Assembly (NCBI RefSeq): GCF_011927795.1
Contig: NZ_JAATJJ010000001.1
Span: 310,001 to 374,000 of the forward strand
Reading direction: 5' to 3'
Source of the DNA: Saonia flava
GTDB taxonomy: Bacteria > Bacteroidota > Bacteroidia > Flavobacteriales > Flavobacteriaceae
Length of the DNA: 64,000 nucleotides
Position numbers and translations under genes: made by a program. The notes under the pieces are model-generated. The model ran no database searches. It saw only the letters and a program-made list of their open reading frames with translations, and was not told the DNA's origin. Positions 43,590 through 52,252 of this stretch are shown in pieces; positions within the stretch are counted from its first letter, which is position 1, and each line of letters opens with the position of its first letter.

Positions 43590-45557
43590 ATGAATAAGAA
43601 CATAAAAACCATATGGGTATTACTTCTATGCCTTTGTTGTAATACCTCCTATCTTTTTTCCCAGGACTATGAATTAAATTCCTTTGATGGAAATTTAAAA
43701 ATAATGGTCGATGTGGTTCCAAAGCTCAATTGGTCCGTTTCGTACAAGGGGAATTTGATTATAGACAAAAGTGAAATTGCTTTGGAATTGGATAACGGCA
43801 CTATTTTAGGACATAGTTCAATCGTTAAAAAAGCTGTGGAAACATTTAGTGACACCTCCATAAATCCGGTTATTGCTCAAAAAAATGCTGTCATACAGGA
43901 CAAGTACAAACAATTGGCCCTAAATTTCAAGAATGGATTTTCAGTTGAGTTTAGAGCCTATAACGATGGTGTAGGATATAGGTTTCTAACCAATTTAGGC
44001 AAGGAAATCACCATTAAAAATGAGGTAGCAGATTTAAACTTCTCTAATACTACCACAAGCCTTTTTCCTGAGGAAGAAAGCTTAATTTCCCATTACGAAA
44101 GATCATATATCCCTACAAAGCTGGACACTCTTGGTCATGCAAAATTCGCTTCACTTCCCACTTTGCTAGAAGTTGGAGATGTAAAAATTGTGGTCACAGA
44201 ATCAGATTTGTATGACTATCCAGGTATGTTTCTTTATGGAACAAAGGGCAACGGACTTACCGCTGGTTTTCCAAAAGCAGTAAAAGAAGCCTCTCCAGCT
44301 CCGGGAGCGGAAGATAGAAACCAAGTGATTGTCCCAGAGGATTATATTGCCAAAACTTCTGGAAAAAGAAGTTTCCCATGGAGGGCTTTTGTTATCTCCG
44401 ATGATGACAAACAATTATTGGAGAGCGAATTGGTCTATAAATTAGCAAGGCCTCTTCAACTAAAAAACACCGCTTGGATAAAACCGGGAAAAGTTGCTTG
44501 GGATTGGTACAATGCCAATAATATTTATGGGGTCGACTTTAAATCTGGTGATAATACCAATACCTATAAATACTATATTGATTTTGCTTCCAAACATGGA
44601 ATAGAATATATAATTCTCGATGAAGGATGGTCCAAAACCACAACCAATATTTTAGAGTCCAACCCAGAAATTAATATCCAAGAATTGGTGAATTATGGAA
44701 AAGATAAAAACGTTGGTATTATTTTATGGTCCCTATGGAAACCTATAGATGACCATCTTAATGAAGCCTTAGAGTTATATAAAAATTGGGGTATAAAAGG
44801 GGTTAAAATAGATTTTATGCAGCGTGCGGACCAACAAATGGTGAACTACTATGAACGTGTGGTAAAGGAAGCCGCCAAAAATGAATTGCTTGTAGATTAT
44901 CATGGAGCATATAAACCCTCAGGCTTACGTAGAGCTTATCCCAATATGATATCCTACGAAGGAGTAAAAGGAAACGAAAACAATAAATGGAGCGCAGATG
45001 TTTCCCCGGAACATACGGTTACCTTGCCTTTTACCAGAATGGTGGCCGGACCCATGGATTTTACACCAGGAGCAATGATCAACGCTCAACAGGGTAATTA
45101 TGCAGATATTTTTGCACGCCCCATGAGCTTGGGGACACGATGTCATCAAATTGCCATGTATGTAATCTACGAAAGCCCGTTACAAATGCTTTGCGATTCT
45201 CCATCCAACTATGAAAAGGAGTTGGAAACAACCGAGTTTATTAGTAAAATGCCCACTACATGGGACCAAACCATTGCCCTGAACGCCAAAGTAGGGGACT
45301 ATGTGGTCATGGCCAGGAGAAAAGGGGATGCCTGGTATATTGGAGGGATGACAGATTGGAGCCCAAGAGAAATAGAAATTGACTTTTCCTTTCTACCTGA
45401 TGGTGATTACAATGCAGAAATTATGAAGGACGGCATAAACGCCGATCGTTATGCACAAGATTACAAAAAAGAAAATATCAATATAAATAGTTCAACCAAA
45501 ACAAGGATACGTATGGCTCCTGGAGGTGGTTGGGCCGCAATAGTTACTAAACAATAA
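43590..45557 (+). CDS. GH97 alpha-glycosidase, exported
   Basis: A 655-residue SusB-like glycosidase. Signal peptide ends near YLFSQ. Residues to 280 are the GH97 N-terminal beta-sandwich, then a TIM barrel begins at KPGKVAWDWYNANNIYGVDF. D408 in GVKIDFMQR sits where retaining GH97 enzymes (alpha-galactosidase type) have their Asp nucleophile; inverting alpha-glucosidases lack it. The acid/base is probably the Glu in MISYEGVKGNE. A C-terminal beta domain follows. Substrate likely an alpha-galactoside or alpha-glucoside; the nucleophile assignment is from memory of the family. Confidence 0.9.
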   Translation: MNKNIKTIWVLLLCLCCNTSYLFSQDYELNSFDGNLKIMVDVVPKLNWSVSYKGNLIIDKSEIALELDNGTILGHSSIVKKAVETFSDTSINPVIAQKNAVIQDKYKQLALNFKNGFSVEFRAYNDGVGYRFLTNLGKEITIKNEVADLNFSNTTTSLFPEEESLISHYERSYIPTKLDTLGHAKFASLPTLLEVGDVKIVVTESDLYDYPGMFLYGTKGNGLTAGFPKAVKEASPAPGAEDRNQVIVPEDYIAKTSGKRSFPWRAFVISDDDKQLLESELVYKLARPLQLKNTAWIKPGKVAWDWYNANNIYGVDFKSGDNTNTYKYYIDFASKHGIEYIILDEGWSKTTTNILESNPEINIQELVNYGKDKNVGIILWSLWKPIDDHLNEALELYKNWGIKGVKIDFMQRADQQMVNYYERVVKEAAKNELLVDYHGAYKPSGLRRAYPNMISYEGVKGNENNKWSADVSPEHTVTLPFTRMVAGPMDFTPGAMINAQQGNYADIFARPMSLGTRCHQIAMYVIYESPLQMLCDSPSNYEKELETTEFISKMPTTWDQTIALNAKVGDYVVMARRKGDAWYIGGMTDWSPREIEIDFSFLPDGDYNAEIMKDGINADRYAQDYKKENININSSTKTRIRMAPGGGWAAIVTKQ

Positions 45558-45564
45558 AATTAAA

Positions 45565-46335
45565 ATGATGAGCACTAAAAAAACTTTTTTTGCCTTAACA
45601 CTATGCGTATTGTTTGCATTCCAGGCATTTTCACAATCTCAATTCAAGGTCTTCTTATTTACCAAAACCGCAGGATGGCATCACCCTTCTATTCATGATG
45701 GAGTCAACGCAATGAGAAATCTGGCCGAACGTCACAATTTTGACCTGGTATGGGAAGAGAATGCCGATCGCTGCTTTACCGAAAACTTTTTAAAGGATTT
45801 TGACGTGGTGGTTTTCCTAAATACTACAGCTGATGTCCTCAACGATGACCAACAAAAGGTATTTGAAAAATTTATACAGTCCGGGAAAGGGTATGTTGGG
45901 ATTCATGCTGCTTCGGACACAGAATATGACTGGCCTTGGTACAACCAATTGGTAGGGAAAATGTTTAAAATTCATCCGGCACAGCAAACAGCAATGATTG
46001 ATGTAGCTGACTACAATTTTCCTGGCATGGAAGTTTTTCCAAAACGTTTTATGTGGACAGACGAATGGTATGAATTTAAAAAGGAAAATTATTCCGAAGT
46101 CAACGTTTTGTTAACATTGGATGAAACTACTTATAAACCCTATGCAAAGTGGGGAGATAATGTTGGCGAGGGCATGGGATATCATCCTATTGCTTGGTAC
46201 CATAATTTTGATGGTGGGCGTTCTTTTTTTACTGGTTTAGGTCATATTTCCAGTGTGTATAGCGAACCTTGGTTCTTACAACATCTTTATGGCGGCATCT
46301 ATTGGGCGGCAACAGGAAAAGGTATTAAAGAATAA
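45565..46335 (+). CDS. ThuA-like domain protein, exported
   Basis: A 256-residue secreted protein with signal peptide ending AFSQS. The ThuA/trehalose-utilisation fold is class-I-glutamine-amidotransferase-like. Visible motifs are TAGWHHPSIHDGV near 33, FLNTTADVLNDDQQ, GYVGIHAASDTEYDWPWY and WYHNFDGGRSFFTGLGH near 215. ThuA proteins work with ThuB-type dehydrogenases on keto-trehalose or keto-sucrose. Its presence with trehalase nearby supports a 3-keto-disaccharide theme. Starts ATG ATG; either is possible. Confidence 0.88.
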   Translation: MMSTKKTFFALTLCVLFAFQAFSQSQFKVFLFTKTAGWHHPSIHDGVNAMRNLAERHNFDLVWEENADRCFTENFLKDFDVVVFLNTTADVLNDDQQKVFEKFIQSGKGYVGIHAASDTEYDWPWYNQLVGKMFKIHPAQQTAMIDVADYNFPGMEVFPKRFMWTDEWYEFKKENYSEVNVLLTLDETTYKPYAKWGDNVGEGMGYHPIAWYHNFDGGRSFFTGLGHISSVYSEPWFLQHLYGGIYWAATGKGIKE

Positions 46336-46338
46336 ATC

Positions 46339-46585
46339 TTGTCTGGTTATAAAAGAATCATTAAATCTGGGCTTAAAAGAATTTGGGCAATCCTTTTTCT
46401 TTGGAGCCCAATTGGTTTTTCACAACAGCATATAGACCTTGTATATGCAGAAGTAGGCGAACGCCAGTTGTTAGTTGATATCTACCTACCTAAAAATAAC
46501 CCAATGCCTATTTAATTGTATGGGTTCATAGAGAGGCATGGCTCCCCAGATTACTATCAGCCAGAATTCACTTAAAAAATAATTG
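46339..46585 (+). pseudogene. Truncated, frameshifted alpha/beta hydrolase
   Basis: From TTG at 46339 a frame reads a signal-like KRIWAILFLWSPIGFSQQ, then HIDLVYAEVGERQLLVDIY and LPKN, the usual start of a secreted lipase/esterase. It stops at TAA 46513-46515. One frame over, the next bases read IVWVHREAWLPRLL, matching the oxyanion-hole strand that normally reads VWVHGGAW. The rest, including any GxSxG serine motif, is missing before the NIF3-like gene. This is a decayed gene fragment in the gap 46336-46615. Confidence 0.65.
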
Positions 46586-46615
46586 ACTTTCTAAAGAAAG
46601 TACTTAACTAGTTTT

Positions 46616-47485
46616 ATGAAAAATACAACGCATTCTTTTCTAATCATTTTTGGTATACTACTAATGTTCCTTAATTGCAAGGCCCAAACTTCCTCGCCTA
46701 ATGCAGAAACAATAATAGATCGAATAAAAGAAAATATTACGGTAGAATGGCAAAGGGAAACGGTAGACACCTATAAGGGAGGAAGTCCAGAAATGAAAAT
46801 TACTGGAATAGCCACTACCTTTTTGGCCACTATGGATGTATTAAAGAGAGCAAAGGCAAAAGGTTTGAATATGGTCATAACCCATGAGCCAACTTTTTAC
46901 AACCATTTTGATACTACAGAACAATTTGAAGGGGACTCCATTGTTGCTGCCAAGCAAAAATATATAAAAGACAATGGAATGGTAGTTTTTAGGTTTCATG
47001 ACCACATCCACCAAACATCCATAGACGGTATTTACAAGGGGGTTGTGGACAAAATGGATTGGAAAAAGTATGAACAAAAACAAAGGCCCTATATCTATAA
47101 ATTACCAGAGATGACCTTAAAAGAACTTGGCAATCAACTTAAAACAATTTTTAACACTCCCCTTATTCGTATTGTGGGAAACCCAGGTATGCCAATTACC
47201 CAGGTGGGAATGGTTTTGGGCGCTGCTGGGTCTGCTCGGCAAATAAATGTATTGCAAAGAGAGGATGTAGAGGCACTAATAATTGGAGAAACACATGAAT
47301 GGGAAACTGTTGAATATGTTAGGGATGCTGTAACCCTTGGCAAAAAGAAAGCACTAATTATTATTGGTCATGCCAATTCCGAAGAACCCGGTATGGATTA
47401 TTGTGCATCGTGGTTAAAGAGTTTTATTTCCGAGGTTCCCGTTGAATTTGTTCCGGCAGGTGATCCGTTTTGGACCCCTAATTAA
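46616..47485 (+). CDS. NIF3-like dinuclear-metal protein with secretion signal
   Basis: A 289-residue NIF3/DUF34 family protein. Metal ligands appear as MVITHEPTFYNH near residue 83, RFHDHIH near 123 and GHANSEEPGM near 250. GTP cyclohydrolase-like NIF3 proteins are normally cytoplasmic, but this one has an N-terminal export signal ending MFLNCKAQ, so it is probably a lipoprotein (Cys21). Role unknown. It follows the pseudogene and overlaps the stop of the convergent plug-domain gene. Confidence 0.82.
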   Translation: MKNTTHSFLIIFGILLMFLNCKAQTSSPNAETIIDRIKENITVEWQRETVDTYKGGSPEMKITGIATTFLATMDVLKRAKAKGLNMVITHEPTFYNHFDTTEQFEGDSIVAAKQKYIKDNGMVVFRFHDHIHQTSIDGIYKGVVDKMDWKKYEQKQRPYIYKLPEMTLKELGNQLKTIFNTPLIRIVGNPGMPITQVGMVLGAAGSARQINVLQREDVEALIIGETHEWETVEYVRDAVTLGKKKALIIIGHANSEEPGMDYCASWLKSFISEVPVEFVPAGDPFWTPN

Positions 47486-47931
47486 TTCTTTGTCACAATT
47501 TCTATAACTCCATTGGCGGCACTGGAACCATACATTCCTAAGGAAGAGGCGTCTTTAAGAACTGTGACCGACTTTATTACCTCTCCCGGCAAAGAGTAAA
47601 ACAAGGACGTATAGGAACCATGGTACTGCCGGCCATCCACGATATAAGTGGGTTCCTCACTAAGATTAAGGGAATTACTCCCTCTAATAACAATATTTGC
47701 ATTGGCGCCATCGCCTTGCACCCTAACGCCAGGGATTCCCCGTAAATAATCCGTTAAATTCTTGATGGCAATCCCCTCATCTACAATTTGGTCATTTTTA
47801 TTGGCCAATTCCACATTATAGTTGCCCGTAGGTAGGTCCTCATGGACCACCTCCGATTGAGTTTTATTTGCCTTGCAACCCATTAGAACAAACGTTCCCA
47901 ACAAAGCCATATTTAACAGATTCCTTTTCAT
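47482..47931 (-). CDS. Plug-only TonB-dependent receptor domain lipoprotein (1)
   Basis: A 149-residue lipoprotein (VLMGCKA) that consists of a TonB-receptor plug domain without the beta-barrel. Diagnostic strings are LTDYLRGIPGVRVQGDGANANIVIRG, then PTYIVDGR, and IKSVTVLKDASSLGMYGSSAANGVIEIVT. It is a paralogue of the protein at 49642. ATG at 47931 is chosen for its signal peptide; an upstream ATG adds seven residues. Function is unknown; it might bind TonB or signal. It is convergent with the NIF3-like gene, 4 bases overlapped. Confidence 0.82.
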   Translation of the reverse strand: MKRNLLNMALLGTFVLMGCKANKTQSEVVHEDLPTGNYNVELANKNDQIVDEGIAIKNLTDYLRGIPGVRVQGDGANANIVIRGSNSLNLSEEPTYIVDGRQYHGSYTSLFYSLPGEVIKSVTVLKDASSLGMYGSSAANGVIEIVTKN

Positions 47932-48085
47932 GCCTAAGTTATTTACTATCAATGAATTTACTTAAAATTCAACAATTTTAAGTCTTTACTTGCACTTATA
48001 AATCGAAAGGTTAATAAAATCTTAATTCAGAAATGAGAGATTTCTTTTTTATTACTTTAGTAATCAACCAACTAAAATTAAAATA

Positions 48086-48925
48086 ATGCGTTACCTATCC
48101 TTCTTATTCTTGTGTTTAGTATTGTCCATTTCATGTAAACAAAAAAAAGCTGAAACAACCGAAACAAAAGAAGAACCGGCTATGGAAGTAGTCCAAAAAC
48201 CTGCTACTATGGCAGGGGAGACGGGAACGTGGACTTCTTTGTTCAATGGTAAAGACCTTACAGGTTGGAACATGAAAATTGTGGGCCATAAACTGGGGGA
48301 AAATTTTGGAAATACCTTTAGGGTAGAAGATGGCATTCTTAGCATTAGATACGATGCCTATGAAGATAATTTTGACAACCGATTTGGTGCCCTATATTAT
48401 GATAAAAAATTATCCAATTACCGACTTAAAGTTGAGTATAGGTTTGTGGGGGAAACCTGTCTTGGTGCCCCGGAATGGGGATATAGGGACAGTGGGGTAC
48501 AATACCATTGTCAACCTCCAGAAACGGTAGGCCTAAACCAATCTTTTCCAGTTTCTTTGGAATACAACCTCCATGGAGGTAATGGCACCGATGAGCGGCC
48601 TGTGGGCGAGATATGTGCAGGGGGTACTTTGGTGGAAGTAAATGGGGCCAAAAATACTTCCTATTGCACTCCGGCTACCGTTAAAAGAACCTTTCATGGG
48701 GATCAATGGGTGACCATGGAAATAGAGATTAAAGATGGAACCATATCGCATTATGTAAATGGTGAAAAAATATTGACCTATACAAACCCAACATACGACC
48801 CCAATCATGAGATTGGAAAAACTTTTATTGTAGACGGCAATGACCAAGTTAAGGACGGATATATCTCGCTACAATCCAACAGCCACCCAATAGATTTTCG
48901 TTCCATAGAACTTCTGGAATATTAA
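48086..48925 (+). CDS. DUF1080 (3-keto-disaccharide hydrolase) lipoprotein
   Basis: A 279-residue lipoprotein (LSISCKQK). The DUF1080/concanavalin-like domain begins at WTSLFNGKDLTGWNMK near residue 51 and continues with NTFRVEDGILSIRYDAYED and YRDSGVQYHCQPPETVG. Members hydrolyse 3-keto-glycosides in Bacteroides, working with Gfo/Idh/MocA oxidoreductases. This copy has extra Cys residues, perhaps forming disulphides. It is followed 19 bases later by a second DUF1080 gene. Confidence 0.9.
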   Translation: MRYLSFLFLCLVLSISCKQKKAETTETKEEPAMEVVQKPATMAGETGTWTSLFNGKDLTGWNMKIVGHKLGENFGNTFRVEDGILSIRYDAYEDNFDNRFGALYYDKKLSNYRLKVEYRFVGETCLGAPEWGYRDSGVQYHCQPPETVGLNQSFPVSLEYNLHGGNGTDERPVGEICAGGTLVEVNGAKNTSYCTPATVKRTFHGDQWVTMEIEIKDGTISHYVNGEKILTYTNPTYDPNHEIGKTFIVDGNDQVKDGYISLQSNSHPIDFRSIELLEY

Positions 48926-48944
48926 ACTTTAGCCCATACAGTAT

Positions 48945-49631
48945 ATGAATTATTGTAAACCTATTTTTGTCGCCCTATTGATATTATTAAGCTCCAAGGG
49001 CTATTCCCAAGAGTGGGAAGTTCTTTTTGATGGAGCAAATATAAACGCGCTACGGGGTTACAAAATGGATACTTTCCCAACAGATAGGTGGGAGGTTGTA
49101 GATGGAGCGCTTTCCACTATTACGGATGTTCAAAATGTGGATATTGTAACCAAAGAAATGTATCAAGATTTTGAACTTGTTTTTGAATGGAAGGTATCCA
49201 AAGCAGGAAATAGTGGGGTATTTTTTCATGTACAAGAAGTTTTTGACCAAGAAGCGGGAAATGGGAACAGCCCAAATTGGCTCAACGATTTTGAGTTTCA
49301 AATTTTAGATGATATTGATTTTTATGATAAAGACCCTATGCGCTCGGCTGGTTCTCTTTATGACTTAATAACACCTACAAACAAGACTTTAAAGCAAGTA
49401 GGGGAGTACAATACGGCAAAATTGATTGTGAAGGACAATCACGTAGAACACTGGATAAATGGAAAAAAAGTGGTGGACTATGTTATTGGGGGAGAAGCAT
49501 TAAATGCGCTCTTGGCAAAAAGTAAGTTCAAGGATAATCCAGAATACGGAACATCCAAAAAAGGACATATCATGTTCCAACATCATGGGCAAAAGGTATG
49601 GTATAAGAATATAAAAATTAGGAGGCTTTAG
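48945..49631 (+). CDS. DUF1080 (3-keto-disaccharide hydrolase) exported protein
   Basis: A 228-residue secreted protein, signal peptide ending SKGYSQ. The DUF1080 jelly roll shows EWEVLFDGANINALRGYK, DRWEVVDGALSTI, FELVFEWKVSKAGNSGVFFHVQE and DNHVEHWINGKKVVDY. The His and Glu of FFHVQE fit the lectin-like cleft. It probably acts with the preceding paralogue on keto-sugars, an inference from family studies. Confidence 0.9.
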   Translation: MNYCKPIFVALLILLSSKGYSQEWEVLFDGANINALRGYKMDTFPTDRWEVVDGALSTITDVQNVDIVTKEMYQDFELVFEWKVSKAGNSGVFFHVQEVFDQEAGNGNSPNWLNDFEFQILDDIDFYDKDPMRSAGSLYDLITPTNKTLKQVGEYNTAKLIVKDNHVEHWINGKKVVDYVIGGEALNALLAKSKFKDNPEYGTSKKGHIMFQHHGQKVWYKNIKIRRL

Positions 49632-49641
49632 CCATTGCCAT

Positions 49642-50055
49642 TTATTTAAGTAAAATCTCTATGACCCCATTGGCTCCACGAACACCAAACATGGCGGTTT
49701 CTGAGGCGTTTTTATAGACACGGACAGATTTTATATCGTTAACCGCAATGATTCCCGTTAATTCCGAAAACGTACCACCGAACTGATTCCCATTGACTAA
49801 AAACAAGGGTTCGGAGCTCATGTTAATGGAGTTTCCTCCAGAACGAATTAAAATAGTGGCATCTGGACCACTTCCCCTAACAGAAACCCCTGAAAATCGC
49901 CTAAGATAATCCTCCAAGGAAATCTCCGGTTGTAAATCTGAAATCGTGTTGGTCTGCTCTTCAATCCCGTCAGTATCATTGGAAGTAGAGGTTGTGCTCT
50001 TACAACTGCCCATTAGAACCAGCACGCCAATAAGTAGTACATTTTTTATCTTCAT
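49642..50055 (-). CDS. Plug-only TonB-dependent receptor domain lipoprotein (2)
   Basis: A 137-residue lipoprotein (VLMGSCKS) with only a TonB plug fold: LEDYLRRFSGVSVRGSGPDATILIRS, then LFLVNGNQFGG and IKSVRVYKNASETAMFGVRGANGVIEIL. The same architecture and position (convergent, just after plus-strand genes) as its paralogue at 47482. No barrel gene is nearby. Function unknown. Confidence 0.82.
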   Translation of the reverse strand: MKIKNVLLIGVLVLMGSCKSTTSTSNDTDGIEEQTNTISDLQPEISLEDYLRRFSGVSVRGSGPDATILIRSGGNSINMSSEPLFLVNGNQFGGTFSELTGIIAVNDIKSVRVYKNASETAMFGVRGANGVIEILLK

Positions 50056-50133
50056 AAGAAATTGAATCTTAACCTATTAAAGATAGTAAAAATGAAAACA
50101 ATAGCCATTCCAACTGAAAGAAAAGGTTCAAAA

Positions 50134-50457
50134 CTAACTTTTCCCTTCCAGATACGTTCCCAAATTTTGTAAAGAATCGTCCCAAAATTTTTCATAGAAT
50201 TTAAGCCATTGGTTAATTTCTTTTAATGGGGCAGTGTTGGCATAACAAAAACGTTCCCTTCCTTTGGTCTGTATTAAAACCAGTCCGGCATCTTCCAAAG
50301 TTCTTAAATGCTTGGTGACCCCTTGTCGGCTCATGTTAAACTGACTGGATACTTGTGTTATGGGCATGGCACAGGCAGCCACTACCAAGGCATGAAATAT
50401 TTCACGTCTGGTAGGATCTGCTATGGCCTTAAGGGTTTTGGTTATTTTATTTTGCAT
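50134..50457 (-). CDS. ArsR-family HTH regulator
   Basis: A 107-residue winged-helix regulator. ADPTRREIFHALVVAACAMPITQVSSQFNMSRQGVTKHLRTLEDAGLV covers the helix-turn-helix and wing. The metal-binding ELCVCDL motif is absent, so it fits the SdpR-like class paired with SRPBCC proteins. It is downstream of and overlaps the SRPBCC gene by 11 bases. It probably binds the twin GCAAC-GTTGC sites upstream of the operon. Confidence 0.9.
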   Translation of the reverse strand: MQNKITKTLKAIADPTRREIFHALVVAACAMPITQVSSQFNMSRQGVTKHLRTLEDAGLVLIQTKGRERFCYANTAPLKEINQWLKFYEKFWDDSLQNLGTYLEGKS

Positions 50458-50875
50458 GTGATAATTTTAATAAATAGGAGGTAAGTGCTTTAATGCAGTT
50501 GTCCCAACCGCCATTAAAATTATTGAAAAAGGTAACCGCGGATTCTTTGGGATAGTTGGAAATGCCCGAATGCTCCAAATGTAATTTTGTACCCCCTTCC
50601 ATAGGTTCCAATTCCCATTTCACAATAGTTTCTGTATGGGTACCCTGCACAATCCATGTGTAAATAAGGGTGTAAGGGTCAGCTTTTTTTACTTCACCCG
50701 TAATTTGGGTGCATCCTTCTTCTTCGCTGGCCATAAAAGTGTACTTGTATCCAGGTTCAGCTTTAAAGTCGGCTTTAATAAACCATTCCGATAGCTCTTC
50801 CCCAATGGAAATGGCATTCCAAACCTTATCAATAGGTTGGTTAAAAATGTGTTCTTTGGTGATTAAATCATTCAT
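50447..50875 (-). CDS. SRPBCC (AHSA1-like) protein
   Basis: A 142-residue START-like ligand-binding protein. IFNQPIDKVWNAISIGEELSEWF and KWELEPMEGGTKLHLEHSG are the usual AHSA1 C-terminal homology motifs. It has a hydrophobic cavity for an unknown ligand and no signal. Usually the regulator is first in such pairs; here SRPBCC is first. The ligand of this protein is likely the signal of the ArsR regulator. Confidence 0.88.
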   Translation of the reverse strand: MNDLITKEHIFNQPIDKVWNAISIGEELSEWFIKADFKAEPGYKYTFMASEEEGCTQITGEVKKADPYTLIYTWIVQGTHTETIVKWELEPMEGGTKLHLEHSGISNYPKESAVTFFNNFNGGWDNCIKALTSYLLKLSHAK

Positions 50876-50900
50876 GACTGTTCGTTTTTTTGATTAATAT

Positions 50901-50916
50901 GCAACTCTACGGTTGC
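50901..50916. promoter_or_regulatory. ArsR operator candidate 1
   Basis: GCAACTCTACGGTTGC: arms GCAAC and GTTGC with a 6-base spacer, 26 bases upstream of the SRPBCC start on the minus strand. Confidence 0.55.
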
Positions 50917-50940
50917 TAAATTAAACAAATATTCCAAACA

Positions 50941-50958
50941 AGCAACTATTTGGTTGCT
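50941..50958. promoter_or_regulatory. ArsR operator candidate 2
   Basis: AGCAACTATTTGGTTGCT: arms AGCAAC and GTTGCT with the same 6-base spacing, 40 bases from site 1, about four helical turns. Confidence 0.55.
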
Positions 50959-51069
50959 TAAAATTAGGTTTCAAAATAAAGAAAGGTGGTAGATGGTCGA
51001 TAAAATAGGGGGCCAAACACTAAAAATAAACACCAAACGTTTAATACCCGTAACCAAATGTACTTAGCA

Positions 51070-51861
51070 ATGAGAAAGAATAGTTTAAATAGAATAGTAA
51101 TGGCCTTGACCCTTATTATGGCCATTGGCTGTACCAAGGACAATGAAAGTCTTAATGACCAAGAGATTACTGGAACCGATGTAAAAACAGTTTTAGAGGT
51201 CGATGATATTGCCGGCATTGCCGATACCGTAGTTTCCGAAGTATATATTGAAGCCCAGTCGTCGTCTGGCAAGAAGGCACAAAAAATGACCGAATGCTAT
51301 GAAGGTGTTCATAGTGATACAGGGTTTACACTAACCTTTAATGAATGTGACCCTGGTGATGGCCATATATTGAACGGTACCATATCCGTTGTATATGGAC
51401 AAGAAGCGGGGAGTGCCACGTATAGTGCCACCTATACCAATTTTTCGGTAGGGGACATATCCATAAACGGTACCCGTAGTTTTACCCTAACTGGAGATCC
51501 AGAGTCCAACTCCTATTCTTTTAGTGTTACCAGTGATATGACTGTAATCATGGAAAATGAGGATGTTATTTCCATTGACGGAACCAAGAGTTTTAGCTTT
51601 ATGTTTGGAGAAACCATAGAGGACAGTACGTATAGTATAGGCGGTGTTTGGACCGTGACTATTAACAACGATGTATATAGTGTAAGTGTATCCGAAACTT
51701 TGGAAGGAAGCTTGGCCTGTACATTTATCACGAGCGGTACTATGGAGCTATCCAAAAATGGTTTGGCCGTGGATGTTGATTTTGGAGAAGGTGATTGCGA
51801 CGATCTTGCAACCTTGACCTATCCAAACGGTGTTGAAAAAGTAATAAACCTAGATGATTAG
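51070..51861 (+). CDS. Hypothetical beta-rich lipoprotein
   Basis: A 263-residue lipoprotein (IMAIGCTK). The rest is beta-rich and acidic, with alternating strands such as GTISVVYGQEAGSATYSATY and GGVWTVTINNDVYSVSVS, and four Cys after the lipidated one. No family recognised. It stands alone, followed by an intrinsic terminator. The ATG at 51070 gives the signal peptide; an earlier one adds four residues. Confidence 0.6.
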   Translation: MRKNSLNRIVMALTLIMAIGCTKDNESLNDQEITGTDVKTVLEVDDIAGIADTVVSEVYIEAQSSSGKKAQKMTECYEGVHSDTGFTLTFNECDPGDGHILNGTISVVYGQEAGSATYSATYTNFSVGDISINGTRSFTLTGDPESNSYSFSVTSDMTVIMENEDVISIDGTKSFSFMFGETIEDSTYSIGGVWTVTINNDVYSVSVSETLEGSLACTFITSGTMELSKNGLAVDVDFGEGDCDDLATLTYPNGVEKVINLDD

Positions 51862-51887
51862 GAATTAATATAGATTTAAAATATAAA

Positions 51888-51917
51888 AAGCCTCGGTGTT
51901 TACCGAGGCTTTTTTTT
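51888..51917. terminator. Bidirectional intrinsic terminator
   Basis: AAGCCTCGGT and ACCGAGGCTT form a strong stem with a short loop, with T-run after it on plus and A/T before it on the minus side. It separates the beta-rich lipoprotein gene from the small minus-strand gene. Confidence 0.85.
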
Positions 51918-52053
51918 AAAATACTTTAAAAACGTACCCCAAAAGCCAGTACAAAATAATAAAGACCACCACGGTTCCCACGCAACCACATTTGCCACCA
52001 CCAATTTTTTTGGCACCGATACCGGCAAGAACAGCTCTTATTAATTTTTCCAT
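51916..52053 (-). CDS. Small Gly/Cys-rich membrane protein, 45 residues
   Basis: MEKLIRAVLAGIGAKKIGG, then GKCGCVG, then a hydrophobic helix VVVFIILYWLLGYVF. Such short proteins recur in flavobacterial genomes without a named function. It ends at the bidirectional terminator. No ribosome site beyond a weak A-rich leader is visible, so coding status is probable rather than certain. Confidence 0.55.
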   Translation of the reverse strand: MEKLIRAVLAGIGAKKIGGGKCGCVGTVVVFIILYWLLGYVFKVF

Positions 52054-52252
52054 TTTACTATATTTCTAATAATTTTCAATGTACGAAAAGAGGGAGAAAG
52101 TCTAAAGTATTCGTGGATAATTAATTCTTTATGTCCTAATTTCTCCATCAAACATAATTCTGGACATACCTATAATGACATAAGATTATTTTGGCTCAAC
52201 TAAAACCAGGGAAACCAATTTCCTTTTTTTGAAACCCATTAAATCTGTCAAT

